DNA of 64,000 nt from Homoserinimonas sedimenticola (GCF_026094475.1 NZ_JAPELL010000001.1:372001-436000); one strand, 5' to 3'. Positions 9,834-19,500 are shown, counted from the stretch's first letter. Notes: generated by a model not told the origin, from the letters alone. Made by a program: numbers and translations.

Positions 9834-11449
9834 CCACCACCACTTCCGCTACGACGACAGCAGCGAAGCCTGTAGGCCGAGGCATGCGCTTCACGAATGC
9901 GGCCGCGAGCTACATCGACGAGCGCACGAGCATCTCCGGCGCCGTCAGGGAGCTCGGACGCAAGATCTTCCCCGACCATTGGTCCTTCATGCTGGGCGAG
10001 GTCGCGCTCTATAGCTTCGTCGTCATCCTCATCTCGGGCACCTTCCTCACGTTCTTCTTCGACCCTTCGATGTCGCACGTGCACTATGAGGGTTCCTACG
10101 CCCCACTCAGGGGAATCGAGATGTCGGCCGCCATGGCGTCGACCCTCGACATCTCGTTCGACATCCGCGGCGGCCTTCTCATGCGGCAGGTGCATCACTG
10201 GGCCGCCCTTCTGTTCGTGGCCTCCATCGGACTGCACATGCTCCGCGTGTTCTTCACGGGTGCATTCCGCAAGCCGCGCGAGATCAACTGGGTCATCGGA
10301 TTTGTGCTCTTCATCCTTGCGATGGCGGAGGGCTTCACTGGGTACTCGCTCCCCGATGACCTTCTGTCCGGCAACGGTCTCCGCATCATCGACGGCATGC
10401 TCAAGGGCTTTCCGATCGTCGGCACCTGGATCTCCTATCTTCTCTTCGGCGGTGAGTTCCCCGGTCTCGTAGTGATCCCGCGGCTCTTTGTGCTGCACAT
10501 CATGTTGCTTCCCGCCATCCTCATCGCGGCTCTCGGCTTGCACCTCCTCTTGATGGTGATCAACAAGCACACGCAGTTCGCGGGCCCCGGCCGAACGAAC
10601 GAAAACGTCGTCGGCGTCCCGGTCATGCCGGTGTTCGCCGCGAAGGCCGGCGGGTTCTTCTTCGTCGTCTTCGGCGTCCTCGTGCTCATCGCCTCGTTCT
10701 TCCAGATCAACCCGATTTGGAACTACGGCCCCTACGACCCCTCCCCCGTCTCTGCAGGCACCCAGCCTGACTGGTACATCGGCTTCGCGGACGGCGCACT
10801 GCGCCTCGTGCCGCCAGGGTGGGAGTTCGTCCTCTGGGGTTGGACCTTCTCGTTCAACATCCTCGTTCCGGTCGCGATCCTCGGGCTCTTCATCGTCATC
10901 GTCGCGATCTACCCCTTCATCGAGGCGTGGGTCACGGGTGACAAGCGTGAGCACCACATTGCCGAGCGTCCCCGCAACGCCCCGACCCGCACCGCCATTG
11001 GCGCCGCCGGCGTTACCTTCTACGCCGTGCTGTGGGCAGCAGCGAGCTCCGACCTCATGGCGACTCACTTCCGCCTCTCGATCGAGGGTGTCATCCACAC
11101 GCTTCAGGCGCTGCTGTTCCTTGGCCCGCTCATCGCGTTCCTCGTCACGAAGCGCGTGTGCCTTGCACTCCAGAAGAAGGATCGCGAGATCGCTCTCCAC
11201 GGCTACGAGTCCGGGCGTATCGTCCGCCTCCCCGGCGGCGAGTACGTCGAGGTCCATCAGCCCGTCTCGGAGTACGAGCGCTGGCGTCTGGTGAGCTACG
11301 AGGACTACGCCCCGCTCATGATTCGCCCCAACGACCAGGGCCGCATCACATTGGGAATGCGCATGCGTGCAGCTCTCTCGCGCTGGTTCTTCGAGGACCG
11401 CATCTCCCCCGCCACCAAGGGCGAGCTTGAGCAGGGCGGGCACCACTAG
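9830..11449 (+). CDS. qcrB: cytochrome b subunit of the bcc complex
   Basis: This 539-residue membrane protein is cytochrome b. Heme-ligand histidines are visible in RQVHHWAALLFVASIGLHMLR and in the FVLHIMLLPAILIAALGLHLLL helix. Quinol-site elements are GFTGYSLPDDLLSGNGLRI and the PDWY motif (TQPDWYIGFADGALR). The actinobacterial C-terminal extension beyond helix VIII is present (about residues 430-539, cytosolic, charged). A palindromic terminator follows 15 nt after the stop, which closes the ctaE-qcrCAB operon. Confidence 0.97.
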   Translation: MTTTTSATTTAAKPVGRGMRFTNAAASYIDERTSISGAVRELGRKIFPDHWSFMLGEVALYSFVVILISGTFLTFFFDPSMSHVHYEGSYAPLRGIEMSAAMASTLDISFDIRGGLLMRQVHHWAALLFVASIGLHMLRVFFTGAFRKPREINWVIGFVLFILAMAEGFTGYSLPDDLLSGNGLRIIDGMLKGFPIVGTWISYLLFGGEFPGLVVIPRLFVLHIMLLPAILIAALGLHLLLMVINKHTQFAGPGRTNENVVGVPVMPVFAAKAGGFFFVVFGVLVLIASFFQINPIWNYGPYDPSPVSAGTQPDWYIGFADGALRLVPPGWEFVLWGWTFSFNILVPVAILGLFIVIVAIYPFIEAWVTGDKREHHIAERPRNAPTRTAIGAAGVTFYAVLWAAASSDLMATHFRLSIEGVIHTLQALLFLGPLIAFLVTKRVCLALQKKDREIALHGYESGRIVRLPGGEYVEVHQPVSEYERWRLVSYEDYAPLMIRPNDQGRITLGMRMRAALSRWFFEDRISPATKGELEQGGHH

Positions 11450-11464
11450 CCCGCAGAGGAGTGA

Positions 11465-11500
11465 ATGAGGGCCCCGCAGCTGCAGCTGCGGGGCCCTCAT
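11465..11500. terminator. perfect 36-bp palindrome between convergent qcrB and dxs
   Basis: The arm ATGAGGGCCCCGCAGCTG is followed directly by its exact reverse complement, with no loop spacer, giving an 18-bp GC-rich hairpin. It lies 15 nt after the qcrB stop and is followed by CCTTTTATG on the plus strand. The qcrB and dxs genes converge on it, so it may act in both directions, although the minus strand lacks a T-run. Confidence 0.8.
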
Positions 11501-11641
11501 CCTTTTATGTGGCTCTCACCCATTTAGAGTCGGCTAGTTCGAGTCGGCGTTGTGCGCGAGCCACGTCCCCCGTTGCGTGTGTGGCGCAGGCATGGCGTTG
11601 CTTGCGGGCCCGTGGGATTTGTCGCAGGCGTGGCTGAGGCA

Positions 11642-13570
11642 CTAGTTCTTGTGTGCGGCCTCGTGCGGCTGCTGCTGTCGCGCGACAGGAATCTTGCTTC
11701 CGAGCACCTGAGCGACGACATCGCGCGCGATCTGCTGTGGGGTGAGCCCCACCTCTTCGAGGATCTGTGCCCTCGAGGCATGGTCAAGGAACTCGTCGGG
11801 AAGGCCCAGTTCGGTCACCGCCGTGTCGACGCCGGCCGCGCGAAGGTCCTGCCGCAGGCGAGTACCCACGCCGCCGACGCGTACGCCATCCTCGATCGAG
11901 ATCACGATCCGGTGCTTCGCCGACAACTCGATAATGCTCGCGGGAATGGGGACGACCCACCGCGGGTCAACGACCGTGGCTCCGATCCCTTGCTGTTCGA
12001 GGCGTGCGGCCACATCCAGTCCGATCTCGGCCATCGGGCCCACAGTCATGATGAGGACATCCGGATGCTCGGCCTCGACGAGCACATCGACGCCGTCGTC
12101 TGTGCGGCGAAGCGCTTCTACCTCAGTGCCCACACTGCCCTTCGAGAAGCGGACGACGGTCGGCGCATCCTCGATCGCGACGGCCTCACGCAGCTGCTCG
12201 CGGAGACGAGTCGCATCGCGCGGCGCGCTCAATCGAATGCCGGGCACCACTTGAAGAATCGCAAGATCCCACATTCCGTGGTGGCTCGGCCCGTCAGGAC
12301 CGGTCACGCCGGCGCGGTCGAGCACGAAGGTGACGCCCGCCTTGTGCAGGGCGACATCCATCAGCACCTGGTCGAAGGCACGGTTCATGAACGTGGCATA
12401 GACCGCCACCACGGGATGAAGCCCGCCGAACGCGAGGCCCGCAGCGGACGTCACCGCGTGCTGCTCCGCAATGCCGACGTCGAGCACGCGATCCGGATGT
12501 TTCGCAGCCATCTTGTGCAGCCCCACTGGCCGCAGCATGGCGGCGGTGATTCCCACAACGCGAGGATTTTCATCCGCGATGGCGACGACCTCGTCCGCAA
12601 ACACCGAGGTCCACGAGGGAGCTGCTGCGCTTTCCACCGGCTCCCCGGTCTCAGGATCGATCTGGCCTACCGCGTGGAACTGGTCAGCCTCGTCCGCGAG
12701 GGCGGGCTCGTAGCCTCTCCCCTTCTGCGTGATCACGTGCACTATGACGGGCGCCGCATACTGTTTGGCCTGACGCAGGGCTTGTTCGAGCGCTCCCACA
12801 TCATGGCCGTCAATCGGGCCCAAGTACTTAATGTCGAGGTTCGAATAAAGCGCCTCGTTGTTGGTGAACCGGCTCAGAAAGCCGTGCAGGCCGCCTCGCA
12901 CGCCGCGGTAGACAGCGCGAGCTGGCGGTCCAAGGCGGTCGAAGAGCTGGCGACTGCCGAGGTGAAGTGTGCGATACGTGCGACGCGTACGGACATCGTT
13001 GAGGAAGCGGGCCATCCCCCCGATGGTCGGGGCATACGACCGGCCATTGTCGTTGACGATGATCACGAGATTGCGCGCGTTGTCGTCGCTGATGTTGTTG
13101 AGGGCCTCCCACGTCATACCGCCCGTCAACGCGCCGTCGCCGACGACGACAGCCACATGCCGGTCGTCCTGCCCCGACATTTCAAAGGCTCGTGACACAC
13201 CGTCGGCCCACGACAGGGAGCTCGAGGCGTGCGAACTCTCCACAACGTCGTGCACGGACTCCGAACGCTGCGGGTAGCCGGCTAGCCCGCCACGCTGACG
13301 GAGACGACTGAAATCCTGGCGCCCCGTGAGGAGCTTATGCACGTATGACTGATGCCCGGTATCGAAGATGATGGGGTCCTGGGGCGAGTGGAAAACCCGG
13401 TGCAGGGCGATCGTCAGTTCGACAACGCCCAGATTGGGTCCAAGGTGACCGCCGGTTTTCGAGACCTCCGTGACGAGGAAGCGACGGACCTCCCCCGCCA
13501 GCTCCGAAAGCTGGTCGAGGGAGAGTCCGTCGAGATCACGAGGACCGCGAATGGTCTCGAGAAGGCTCAT
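11642..13570 (-). CDS. dxs: 1-deoxy-D-xylulose-5-phosphate synthase
   Basis: This 642-residue thiamine diphosphate enzyme condenses pyruvate and glyceraldehyde 3-phosphate in the first step of the MEP isoprenoid pathway. Diagnostic segments are SKTGGHLGPNLGVVELTIALH (N-terminal), FDTGHQSYVHKLLTGR, VVVGDGALTGGMTWEALNNI (ThDP/Mg motif GDG...N), DVGIAEQHAVTSAAGLA and DRAGVTGPDGPSHHGMWDL. Length is typical. Its start is 9 nt after the acnA stop on the same strand, so it is probably transcribed with acnA. The C-terminal tail (VARQQQPHEAAHKN) is not conserved. Confidence 0.97.
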   Translation of the reverse strand: MSLLETIRGPRDLDGLSLDQLSELAGEVRRFLVTEVSKTGGHLGPNLGVVELTIALHRVFHSPQDPIIFDTGHQSYVHKLLTGRQDFSRLRQRGGLAGYPQRSESVHDVVESSHASSSLSWADGVSRAFEMSGQDDRHVAVVVGDGALTGGMTWEALNNISDDNARNLVIIVNDNGRSYAPTIGGMARFLNDVRTRRTYRTLHLGSRQLFDRLGPPARAVYRGVRGGLHGFLSRFTNNEALYSNLDIKYLGPIDGHDVGALEQALRQAKQYAAPVIVHVITQKGRGYEPALADEADQFHAVGQIDPETGEPVESAAAPSWTSVFADEVVAIADENPRVVGITAAMLRPVGLHKMAAKHPDRVLDVGIAEQHAVTSAAGLAFGGLHPVVAVYATFMNRAFDQVLMDVALHKAGVTFVLDRAGVTGPDGPSHHGMWDLAILQVVPGIRLSAPRDATRLREQLREAVAIEDAPTVVRFSKGSVGTEVEALRRTDDGVDVLVEAEHPDVLIMTVGPMAEIGLDVAARLEQQGIGATVVDPRWVVPIPASIIELSAKHRIVISIEDGVRVGGVGTRLRQDLRAAGVDTAVTELGLPDEFLDHASRAQILEEVGLTPQQIARDVVAQVLGSKIPVARQQQPHEAAHKN

Positions 13571-13579
13571 GACAGAAGC

Positions 13580-16423
13580 CTAGACGAGGCTCCTGAGCAC
13601 GTACTGCAGGATGCCGCCATTACGGTAGTAGTCGGCCTCGCCCGGAGTGTCGATTCGCACGACCGCATCGAACTCGACCGTCTCCTTGCCCTCAGGCGAG
13701 TGGTCACTGGGCGCCGCGGTGACCTTGACGGTGCGCGGGGTGCGGCCCTCGTTGAGCTCCGTGAGGCCGGCGATACTGATGATCTCTGTGCCGTCAAGCC
13801 CCAGCGATTCGGCGTTCTCACCGGCAGGGAACTGCAGCGGAACGACGCCCATACCGATGAGGTTGGAGCGGTGGATGCGCTCGAAGCTCTCCGTGATGAC
13901 CGCCTTGACCCCGAGAAGACTCGTGCCCTTCGCCGCCCAGTCGCGCGAGGACCCAGAACCGTACTCCTTACCGCCGAGGATCACGAGCGGAGTGCCCTGA
14001 GCCTGGTAGTTCTGCGAAGCGTCGTAGATGAACGTCTGCGGAGCATCCGCCTGAGTGAAGTCACGCGTGTAGCCGCCCTCAACACCGTCGAGGAGCTGGT
14101 TCTTGAGTCGGATGTTCGCGAACGTGCCGCGGATCATGACCTCGTGGTTGCCTCGGCGCGATCCGTAGGAGTTGAAGTCCTTGCGGTCGACGCCGTGCTC
14201 CAGCAGGTAACGACCGGCGGGGCTGTCCGCCTTGATGGAACCCGCAGGGCTGATGTGGTCCGTCGTGACGGAGTCGCCCAGCTTGGCGAGCACCCGCGCT
14301 CCCTCGATGTCGCTCACCGGCGAGGTCTCGAGCGTCATGCCTTCGAAGTACGGGGGCTTACGCACATACGTCGACTCGGAATCCCACTCGAAGGTCGATC
14401 CGGCGGGAGTCGGAAGCGAACGCCAGCGCTCGTCACCCTCGAACACGGAGGCGTACTGCGTGTTGAACATGTCGGTGTCGATCGAACTGTCGATCGTCGC
14501 CTGGACCTCTGCAGCGTCGGGCCAGATGTCCTTCAGGAAGACCTCATTGCCGTCGCTGTCGCGGCCGAGGGAGTCCTTCTCGAAGTCGAAGTTCATCGAG
14601 CCGGCCAGAGCGTAGGCGATGACGAGCGGCGGGCTCGCGAGGTAGTTCATCTTGACGTCGGGGTTGATGCGACCCTCGAAGTTGCGGTTGCCCGAGAGGA
14701 CGGCGGTCACGGCGAGATCATTATTGTTGATCGCCTCCGAGATCTCCTCGGCGAGTGGACCGGAGTTGCCGATACAGGTCGTGCAGCCATACCCGACCGT
14801 GTAGAAACCGAGGGCCTCCAAGTCCTCCGTGAGCCCTGCTTTCTCGTAGTAGTCCGTGACCACCTTCGAGCCGGGCGCGAGGGTTGTCTTGACCCACGGC
14901 TTTGCCTTCAGTCCGCGCTTCGCCGCGTTGCGAGCGAGCAGGCCCGCGGCCAGCATGACGGAGGGGTTGGAGGTGTTGGTGCACGACGTGATCGCCGCGA
15001 TGCTGACCGCACCGTGGTCGATCGTGAAGGTCGAACCGTCGGCCATCGTCACCGGGGTCGGGTGCGAGACGGCGGGCGCATGGCTTGTGAGGGTCTCTCG
15101 GTCGTGCTGGTGGCTCACCTCCGAGTTGTCATGCTGGTGGGTGAAACCCTCGTCCTGCGGCGTGAAGCCGATCGGGTCCGACGCCGGGAACGTGCCTTCG
15201 ACGGCCTGGTCGACACGCGTGTGCCCCGCCGAGGCGTAGTTGTTCAGGTCGATCTCGAACTGGTCCTTCGCGGAGCTGAGCTCGATACGGTCCTGAGGGC
15301 GCTTCGGGCCCGCGATCGAGGGGACGACGGTCGCGAGGTCGAGTTCCAGGTACTCGCTGAAGACGGGCTCCACGGAGGGGTCGTGCCAGAGCTTCTGCAG
15401 CTTCGAGTACGCCTCCACGAGAGCGACCTGCTCTTCGCTGCGGCCCGTGAGGCGGAGGTAGTCGAGGGTGACCTCGTCGATGGGGAACATGGCGGCCGTC
15501 GAGCCGAACTCGGGGCTCATGTTGCCGATGGTCGCGCGGTTTGCGAGCGGCACCTCCGCGACGCCCTCGCCGTAGAACTCGACGAACTTGCCGACGACGC
15601 CGTGCTTGCGCAGCATGTCGGTGATGGTGAGCACGACATCCGTGGCCGTGACGCCCGTCGGGATCGCGCCACTGAGCTTGAAGCCGACAACCCGCGGGAT
15701 GAGCATCGAGACGGGCTGTCCGAGCATGGCCGCCTCGGCCTCGATGCCGCCGACTCCCCAGCCGAGAACGCCGAGCCCGTTGACCATGGTGGTGTGCGAG
15801 TCAGTGCCAACGCAGGTGTCGGGGTAGGCGCGGAGCGTGCCATCGACCGTGCGGCTGTAGGTCACCTTCGCGAGGTGCTCAATGTTCACCTGGTGCACGA
15901 TGCCCGTGCCCGGGGGCACGACCTTGAAGTCCTCAAACGCGGTCTGGCCCCAGCGGAGGAACTGATAGCGCTCACCGTTGCGCTCGTACTCGATCTCGAC
16001 ATTGCGCTCGAGCGCGTTGGGCGTGCCGAAGAGGTCGGCGATGACGGAGTGGTCAATCACCAGCTCGGCGGGCGAGAGAGGGTTGATGCGCTCGGGGTCA
16101 CCGCCAAGATCGGCGACCGCTTCGCGCATGGTCGCGAGGTCGACGATGCAGGGAACACCGGTGAAGTCCTGCATGACAACACGGGCCGGCGTGAACTGGA
16201 TCTCGGTGTCAGGCTCCGCAGAGGGGTCCCAGGAGCCGAGTGCCTCGATCTGCTCCTTCGTGACATTCGCACCGTCCTCGGTGCGAAGGAGGTTCTCGAG
16301 CAGCACCTTGAGGCTGAATGGAAGCTTCTCGTGTCCGGCGACCGTGTCGAGCCGGAAGACCTCGTAGTCGGTCGAGCCGACCGAGAGGGTGTCCCGTGAT
16401 CCGAAGCTGTTTACTGACGACAT
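13580..16423 (-). CDS. acnA: aconitate hydratase A
   Basis: This 947-residue enzyme isomerises citrate to isocitrate in the TCA cycle. The 4Fe-4S ligands are visible as [11 protein letters not shown] (first Cys) and [11 protein letters not shown] (second and third). Other AcnA signatures are [31 protein letters not shown]-type text (read in segments) and [13 protein letters not shown] in the swivel domain. The ATG at 16423 has an AAGGGAG ribosome binding site; the frame remains open 99 nt further upstream without one. A long leader (about 140 nt) separates it from an 11-bp inverted repeat that overlaps a TATATT hexamer, suggesting repressor control. dxs follows after 9 nt. Confidence 0.97.
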   Translation of the reverse strand: MSSVNSFGSRDTLSVGSTDYEVFRLDTVAGHEKLPFSLKVLLENLLRTEDGANVTKEQIEALGSWDPSAEPDTEIQFTPARVVMQDFTGVPCIVDLATMREAVADLGGDPERINPLSPAELVIDHSVIADLFGTPNALERNVEIEYERNGERYQFLRWGQTAFEDFKVVPPGTGIVHQVNIEHLAKVTYSRTVDGTLRAYPDTCVGTDSHTTMVNGLGVLGWGVGGIEAEAAMLGQPVSMLIPRVVGFKLSGAIPTGVTATDVVLTITDMLRKHGVVGKFVEFYGEGVAEVPLANRATIGNMSPEFGSTAAMFPIDEVTLDYLRLTGRSEEQVALVEAYSKLQKLWHDPSVEPVFSEYLELDLATVVPSIAGPKRPQDRIELSSAKDQFEIDLNNYASAGHTRVDQAVEGTFPASDPIGFTPQDEGFTHQHDNSEVSHQHDRETLTSHAPAVSHPTPVTMADGSTFTIDHGAVSIAAITSCTNTSNPSVMLAAGLLARNAAKRGLKAKPWVKTTLAPGSKVVTDYYEKAGLTEDLEALGFYTVGYGCTTCIGNSGPLAEEISEAINNNDLAVTAVLSGNRNFEGRINPDVKMNYLASPPLVIAYALAGSMNFDFEKDSLGRDSDGNEVFLKDIWPDAAEVQATIDSSIDTDMFNTQYASVFEGDERWRSLPTPAGSTFEWDSESTYVRKPPYFEGMTLETSPVSDIEGARVLAKLGDSVTTDHISPAGSIKADSPAGRYLLEHGVDRKDFNSYGSRRGNHEVMIRGTFANIRLKNQLLDGVEGGYTRDFTQADAPQTFIYDASQNYQAQGTPLVILGGKEYGSGSSRDWAAKGTSLLGVKAVITESFERIHRSNLIGMGVVPLQFPAGENAESLGLDGTEIISIAGLTELNEGRTPRTVKVTAAPSDHSPEGKETVEFDAVVRIDTPGEADYYRNGGILQYVLRSLV

Positions 16424-16566
16424 GGCGTCGACTCCCTTGCTGAGCTCTGTCCGGCGTGCCCTCATCGGCGCACGTTCACAGCCAATCCTTGTAGCGATCG
16501 CCGATCGCCACCAGCAAGGCAAGCCTAAGTCTGAAGCTGGTCAGCGGCATGTCCGGAGGCAGAGAA

Positions 16567-16590
16567 ATTTATCTCGATGTCGAGATAAAT
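16567..16590. promoter_or_regulatory. inverted-repeat operator upstream of acnA
   Basis: The 11-bp arm ATTTATCTCGA and its exact reverse complement flank a TG spacer. The repeat abuts a TATATT hexamer (16588-16593, minus strand) that reads towards acnA. The symmetric TCTCGA...TCGAGA core resembles operators of MarR-family regulators such as TamR, which controls aconitase genes in Streptomyces. The regulator assignment is from memory and is inference; the inverted repeat itself is seen directly. Confidence 0.7.
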
Positions 16591-16641
16591 ATACCACGAT
16601 GGTGTGGTCACCCCCGTGAGCGCCACGCTCGTTCTTGGCAG

Positions 16642-17436
16642 CTAGGGCGTGCCGGATGCGCGTCGCTCCGCAGCATCCGAGTCGCCCTTATAAACCGTAC
16701 GAACGAGAAGCCACGTGACCCACAGCATGCCCGCGTAGAGCGGCACGCCCATCACGAGCTTGGTCGCGGCAAGTGCTTCGGTCTGCTCGGCGAAGTAGAG
16801 AGGGGCTTGCACGAGAAGACGTGCCGAGAACAGCCCTACCCAAAGCCAGGTCGCGACTGTGAACACCCGGCGCTTCGCCCGATTGCCACGCCATTCACTC
16901 GGCTCGTTCGCGAGCAGACCGACGATGACTCCGATAGCTGGCCAGCGGAATGCGATTGACGCAAGCAGGACTGTGACCGAGACCGCATTGACGATAAGCC
17001 CGGGCACGAAGTTGTCCTCTGCCCTTCCCGTCAGCAGGGCGAGGGCTGCCGAGACGCCGATCCCGACGAGGCCAGCAATGGCAGGGGTCACCATGGACCT
17101 GGTCATCGCTCGCGCAGCGACGAAGATCAGGGCAACCGCAAGTGGGGCAAGCACCGAGGGCACAACCTCGCCCGTGGCTGTGTAGACGATAAGGAATCCC
17201 AGGCCGGGGAGTATCGACTCGACGAGACCTCGCACTCCCCCGACAGCCGCGAGCAGTGCTGAGGCCGACGGCACCTCGCCGGGTGCGACCGCTCCGATGC
17301 CAGCGTTGCGCGCCGCCTGGCCGAGGCCGTCTCGGAACTGCTCCCGTGCCGACGGCTCTGCGGTGCTCTCCGTCGAAGGCGCTGCGTCTCCGTCGTCGTG
17401 TGGCTGCCCTCTGCGGAAAGGCGTCTCTTCCACCAT
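16642..17436 (-). CDS. DUF3159 integral membrane protein
   Basis: The 264-residue protein has a charged N-terminus (about 50 residues) followed by roughly six to seven hydrophobic helices. The conserved DUF3159 core is visible as GGVRGLVESILPGLGFLIVY, with NEPSEWRGNRAKRRVFTVATWLWVGLF further on (quoted in segments). The function of DUF3159 is unknown; some automated annotations liken it to septation membrane proteins. Its ATG overlaps the TGA of the upstream DUF3710 gene by one base (17436), so it is coupled to dut-DUF3710. Confidence 0.88.
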   Translation of the reverse strand: MVEETPFRRGQPHDDGDAAPSTESTAEPSAREQFRDGLGQAARNAGIGAVAPGEVPSASALLAAVGGVRGLVESILPGLGFLIVYTATGEVVPSVLAPLAVALIFVAARAMTRSMVTPAIAGLVGIGVSAALALLTGRAEDNFVPGLIVNAVSVTVLLASIAFRWPAIGVIVGLLANEPSEWRGNRAKRRVFTVATWLWVGLFSARLLVQAPLYFAEQTEALAATKLVMGVPLYAGMLWVTWLLVRTVYKGDSDAAERRASGTP

Positions 17437-18065
17437 CAGCCAGCGGAGGCGGATCCGGCCGGGCCGCCCCCAGTGCCGGTGCGAGGCATCTGCAGTGGGA
17501 TGAGATCGCGCGGCGGCATGGGAGTCGACCCGCGGACGACGACGATGCTCCTGAACAGATCCTCGATCTTTGCGGACGCCTCCTGATCGACGACAGCGTC
17601 GCCCGCGATGACGCCGCGGAGGAACCAGCGGGGACCGTCGACGCCAATGAAGCGAGCGAGACGCTTCGACCCGGCCTGTCCCCCACCAGTTGCGGGAATC
17701 TCGGCCAGCAGCTCGGGGCCGAAGGTCCCCGCGGTCAGCTTGGTTGTACCGCCCTGCTTGGCGATCTGTTCGGCGATCTGCTGCCGGATCTCGTGCCACA
17801 GCCCGGTCGATCGAGGCGCAGCGAATGGCTGAACCTGGAGGCTCGAGCCGGCATAGTCGAGACCCACTGCGACAACGCGCTTGCTTCCCTCCTCCACTTC
17901 GAGCCGCAACTGCAGGCCCTCACGCGGCAGGAGCTTGATGCCTCCAAGATCAACGTAGGGGCGCACCGCGTTCGCTTCGCTGTCATCGAGAGGGCCTGTG
18001 GTCGCGCGGTCAGCAGGCGCTGACTTGGCCTGCGCCACGTTGTCGCCGTTCGTCGTGTCCGTCAC
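17436..18065 (-). CDS. DUF3710 protein
   Basis: This 209-residue soluble protein has the DUF3710 pattern: VDLGGIKLLPREGLQLRLEV, SSLQVQPFAAPRSTGLWHEI, ELLAEIPATG and RFIGVDGPRWFLRGVIAG (in order). It is restricted to actinobacteria and almost always found next to dut, as here. Its function is not known. The start overlaps the dut stop by 4 nt (ATGA), and its stop overlaps the DUF3159 start, giving a tight three-gene operon. Confidence 0.92.
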   Translation of the reverse strand: MTDTTNGDNVAQAKSAPADRATTGPLDDSEANAVRPYVDLGGIKLLPREGLQLRLEVEEGSKRVVAVGLDYAGSSLQVQPFAAPRSTGLWHEIRQQIAEQIAKQGGTTKLTAGTFGPELLAEIPATGGGQAGSKRLARFIGVDGPRWFLRGVIAGDAVVDQEASAKIEDLFRSIVVVRGSTPMPPRDLIPLQMPRTGTGGGPAGSASAG

Positions 18066-18520
18066 TCGCTCACTCCTTGTTCGCTCGACCGATATCCCGT
18101 GGACCCGAAACCAGACGTCCCGCGGTCCGTCTCGTCGTGATGAGCGACCGGGACGAACGTCGCCTGCGCCACCGGCATGATCACGAGCTGGGCTATGCGG
18201 TCACCCACCTCGACGTGGAATGGATGCTGCGCATCCGTATTGAGGAGGGTCACGCGCAGTTCACCACGATAACCGGCATCGACCGTGCCCGGGCTGTTGA
18301 CGATCGTGATGCCGTGTCTCGACGCGAGCCCGCTCCGGGGCACCACGAAGGCCGCGTACCCCAGAGGAAGCGCAATCGAAACGCCCGTCCCGATCGTCGC
18401 ACGGTTCCCCGGGTCAAGCACAACCGACTCCGCTGCTCTCAAGTCGGCGCCGGCATCGCCGGGATGGGCATAGCTCGGCGCGTACTCGCCAACGAGCGGT
18501 ATCTCGAGGGATTCGACCAC
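18062..18520 (-). CDS. dut: dUTP diphosphatase
   Basis: The enzyme hydrolyses dUTP to dUMP, keeping uracil out of DNA. All five trimeric dUTPase motifs are visible: GDAGADLRA, PRSGLASRHG, GTVDAGYRGE (with the catalytic Asp and uracil-binding Tyr), GDRIAQLVI and the C-terminal GTSGFGSTG arm. The start is placed at GTG 18520 (152 residues) because a TACCCT hexamer lies 6 nt upstream. The in-frame ATG at 18577 would add a 19-residue leader unlike known dUTPases and would overlap the divergent DUF3093 start codon. Confidence 0.96.
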   Translation of the reverse strand: MVESLEIPLVGEYAPSYAHPGDAGADLRAAESVVLDPGNRATIGTGVSIALPLGYAAFVVPRSGLASRHGITIVNSPGTVDAGYRGELRVTLLNTDAQHPFHVEVGDRIAQLVIMPVAQATFVPVAHHDETDRGTSGFGSTGYRSSEQGVSE

Positions 18521-18532
18521 GTGATGAGGGTA
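18521..18532 (-). promoter_or_regulatory. -10 hexamer TACCCT for leaderless dut
   Basis: TACCCT at 18527-18532 (minus strand) lies 6 nt before GTG 18520, the start preferred for dut. Confidence 0.5.
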
Positions 18533-18575
18533 GTGCAGTGTGCGGGCGGTCTGGAAAGTCTGGTCGAATGGGGTC

Positions 18576-19031
18576 ATGATCCACTTTCAGGAGCGACTAT
18601 GGCCGTCCCCCGGATTGCTCGTGGCGCTCGTTCTACTCATACCCGCCACGCTCATCGTGTTTCTGCCCATCGACCCCGCGGTCGGTGTCGTGATGGCGAT
18701 CGCCTTCTACCTCGCGGCGACCGGTGTGCTGCTGGCGCGCTCCCCCCGGATCCGTGTCGACGACGAAGGCCTCAGCGTCGGCGTCGCCCGACTGCCCGCC
18801 GACGCCATTGGAGAGGTTCTCTTCTTCGAGGGAGTGGAGGCGACGGCGGAGCGCAGTGTTCGACTCGACGCGCGCGCCTGGCTCGCCATCCGCGGCGGTA
18901 TCTCGCCCGTCGTACGCGTCGAGGTCACGGACCAGGTCGACCCGGCGCCCTATTGGCTCGTGTCGACTCGGCGACCGCGACAGTTGAAAGAGGCTGTGGA
19001 GGCGATCAGGCCGCGCACTCGAGGCAGATAG
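18576..19031 (+). CDS. DUF3093 membrane protein
   Basis: The 151-residue protein begins MIHFQERLWPSPG. It has two adjacent membrane helices (about residues 14-33 and 38-57) and a C-terminal beta-rich domain containing RIRVDDEGLSVGVARLP and YWLVSTRRPRQLKEAV. This matches the actinobacterial DUF3093 family, whose function is unknown and which usually lies beside dut and DUF4193. The gene is divergent from dut. Its 3' end overlaps that of the convergent DUF4193 gene by 26 nt. Confidence 0.88.
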   Translation: MIHFQERLWPSPGLLVALVLLIPATLIVFLPIDPAVGVVMAIAFYLAATGVLLARSPRIRVDDEGLSVGVARLPADAIGEVLFFEGVEATAERSVRLDARAWLAIRGGISPVVRVEVTDQVDPAPYWLVSTRRPRQLKEAVEAIRPRTRGR

Positions 19032-19299
19032 GCCCGAGCTTCTCCTGGTGATCGATCTGTGAACGGTGCTTGACGAGGAAGCAGCTCACACAGGTGAACT
19101 CGTCGGCCTGGGGCGGGAGCACGACGACATCGAGGTCCATGTCGGACAGGTCAGCACCCGGCAGCTCGAAGCCACCCGGGTTGTCCGCGTCATCGGAGTC
19201 CACGACGCCCGACATCTTGTCCGGCACACGCTCCTTCAGAGCCTCGATGCTCTCCGAGTCATCGTCGGTCTTACGCGGTGCGTCGTAGTCGGTTGCCAT
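19006..19299 (-). CDS. DUF4193 zinc-ribbon-like protein
   Basis: This 97-residue acidic protein begins MATDYDAPRK. It ends in two Cys pairs, CVSC (about residues 70-73) and CLEC (about 92-95), around VKHRSQIDHQEKLGP, which is the DUF4193 signature. The paired CxxC units predict a single bound zinc. The family is specific to actinobacteria and has no assigned function. It is convergent with DUF3093 and divergent from sepH, with about 200 nt between the DUF4193 and sepH starts. Confidence 0.9.
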   Translation of the reverse strand: MATDYDAPRKTDDDSESIEALKERVPDKMSGVVDSDDADNPGGFELPGADLSDMDLDVVVLPPQADEFTCVSCFLVKHRSQIDHQEKLGPICLECAA

Positions 19300-19500
19300 G
19301 CCCATCCAGTCTTGGTGTATGCCGATGCGTCTCAATCGGCGGCGACAGTTTGCCTCATTCGATTCTGAATAGCAAACGAGCCCGCGCGCCGCGCGATCAC
19401 GGCATGAGACAACTCGCGGCACGCCCTCTCTATTCCCCCAATTCGGGCACGCCCGTGAGAATCTAGAGGCGAAATCGCGACGGCCTGAGAGGCGATCAGC

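Noticed and set aside
13352-16399. Open frame of over 1000 codons on the plus strand opposite dxs and acnA
   Set aside because: It is a shadow of the GC-rich third-position bias of acnA. Its translation is Arg/Asp/Leu/Val-rich low-complexity text with no domain, and acnA on the other strand has all catalytic motifs.
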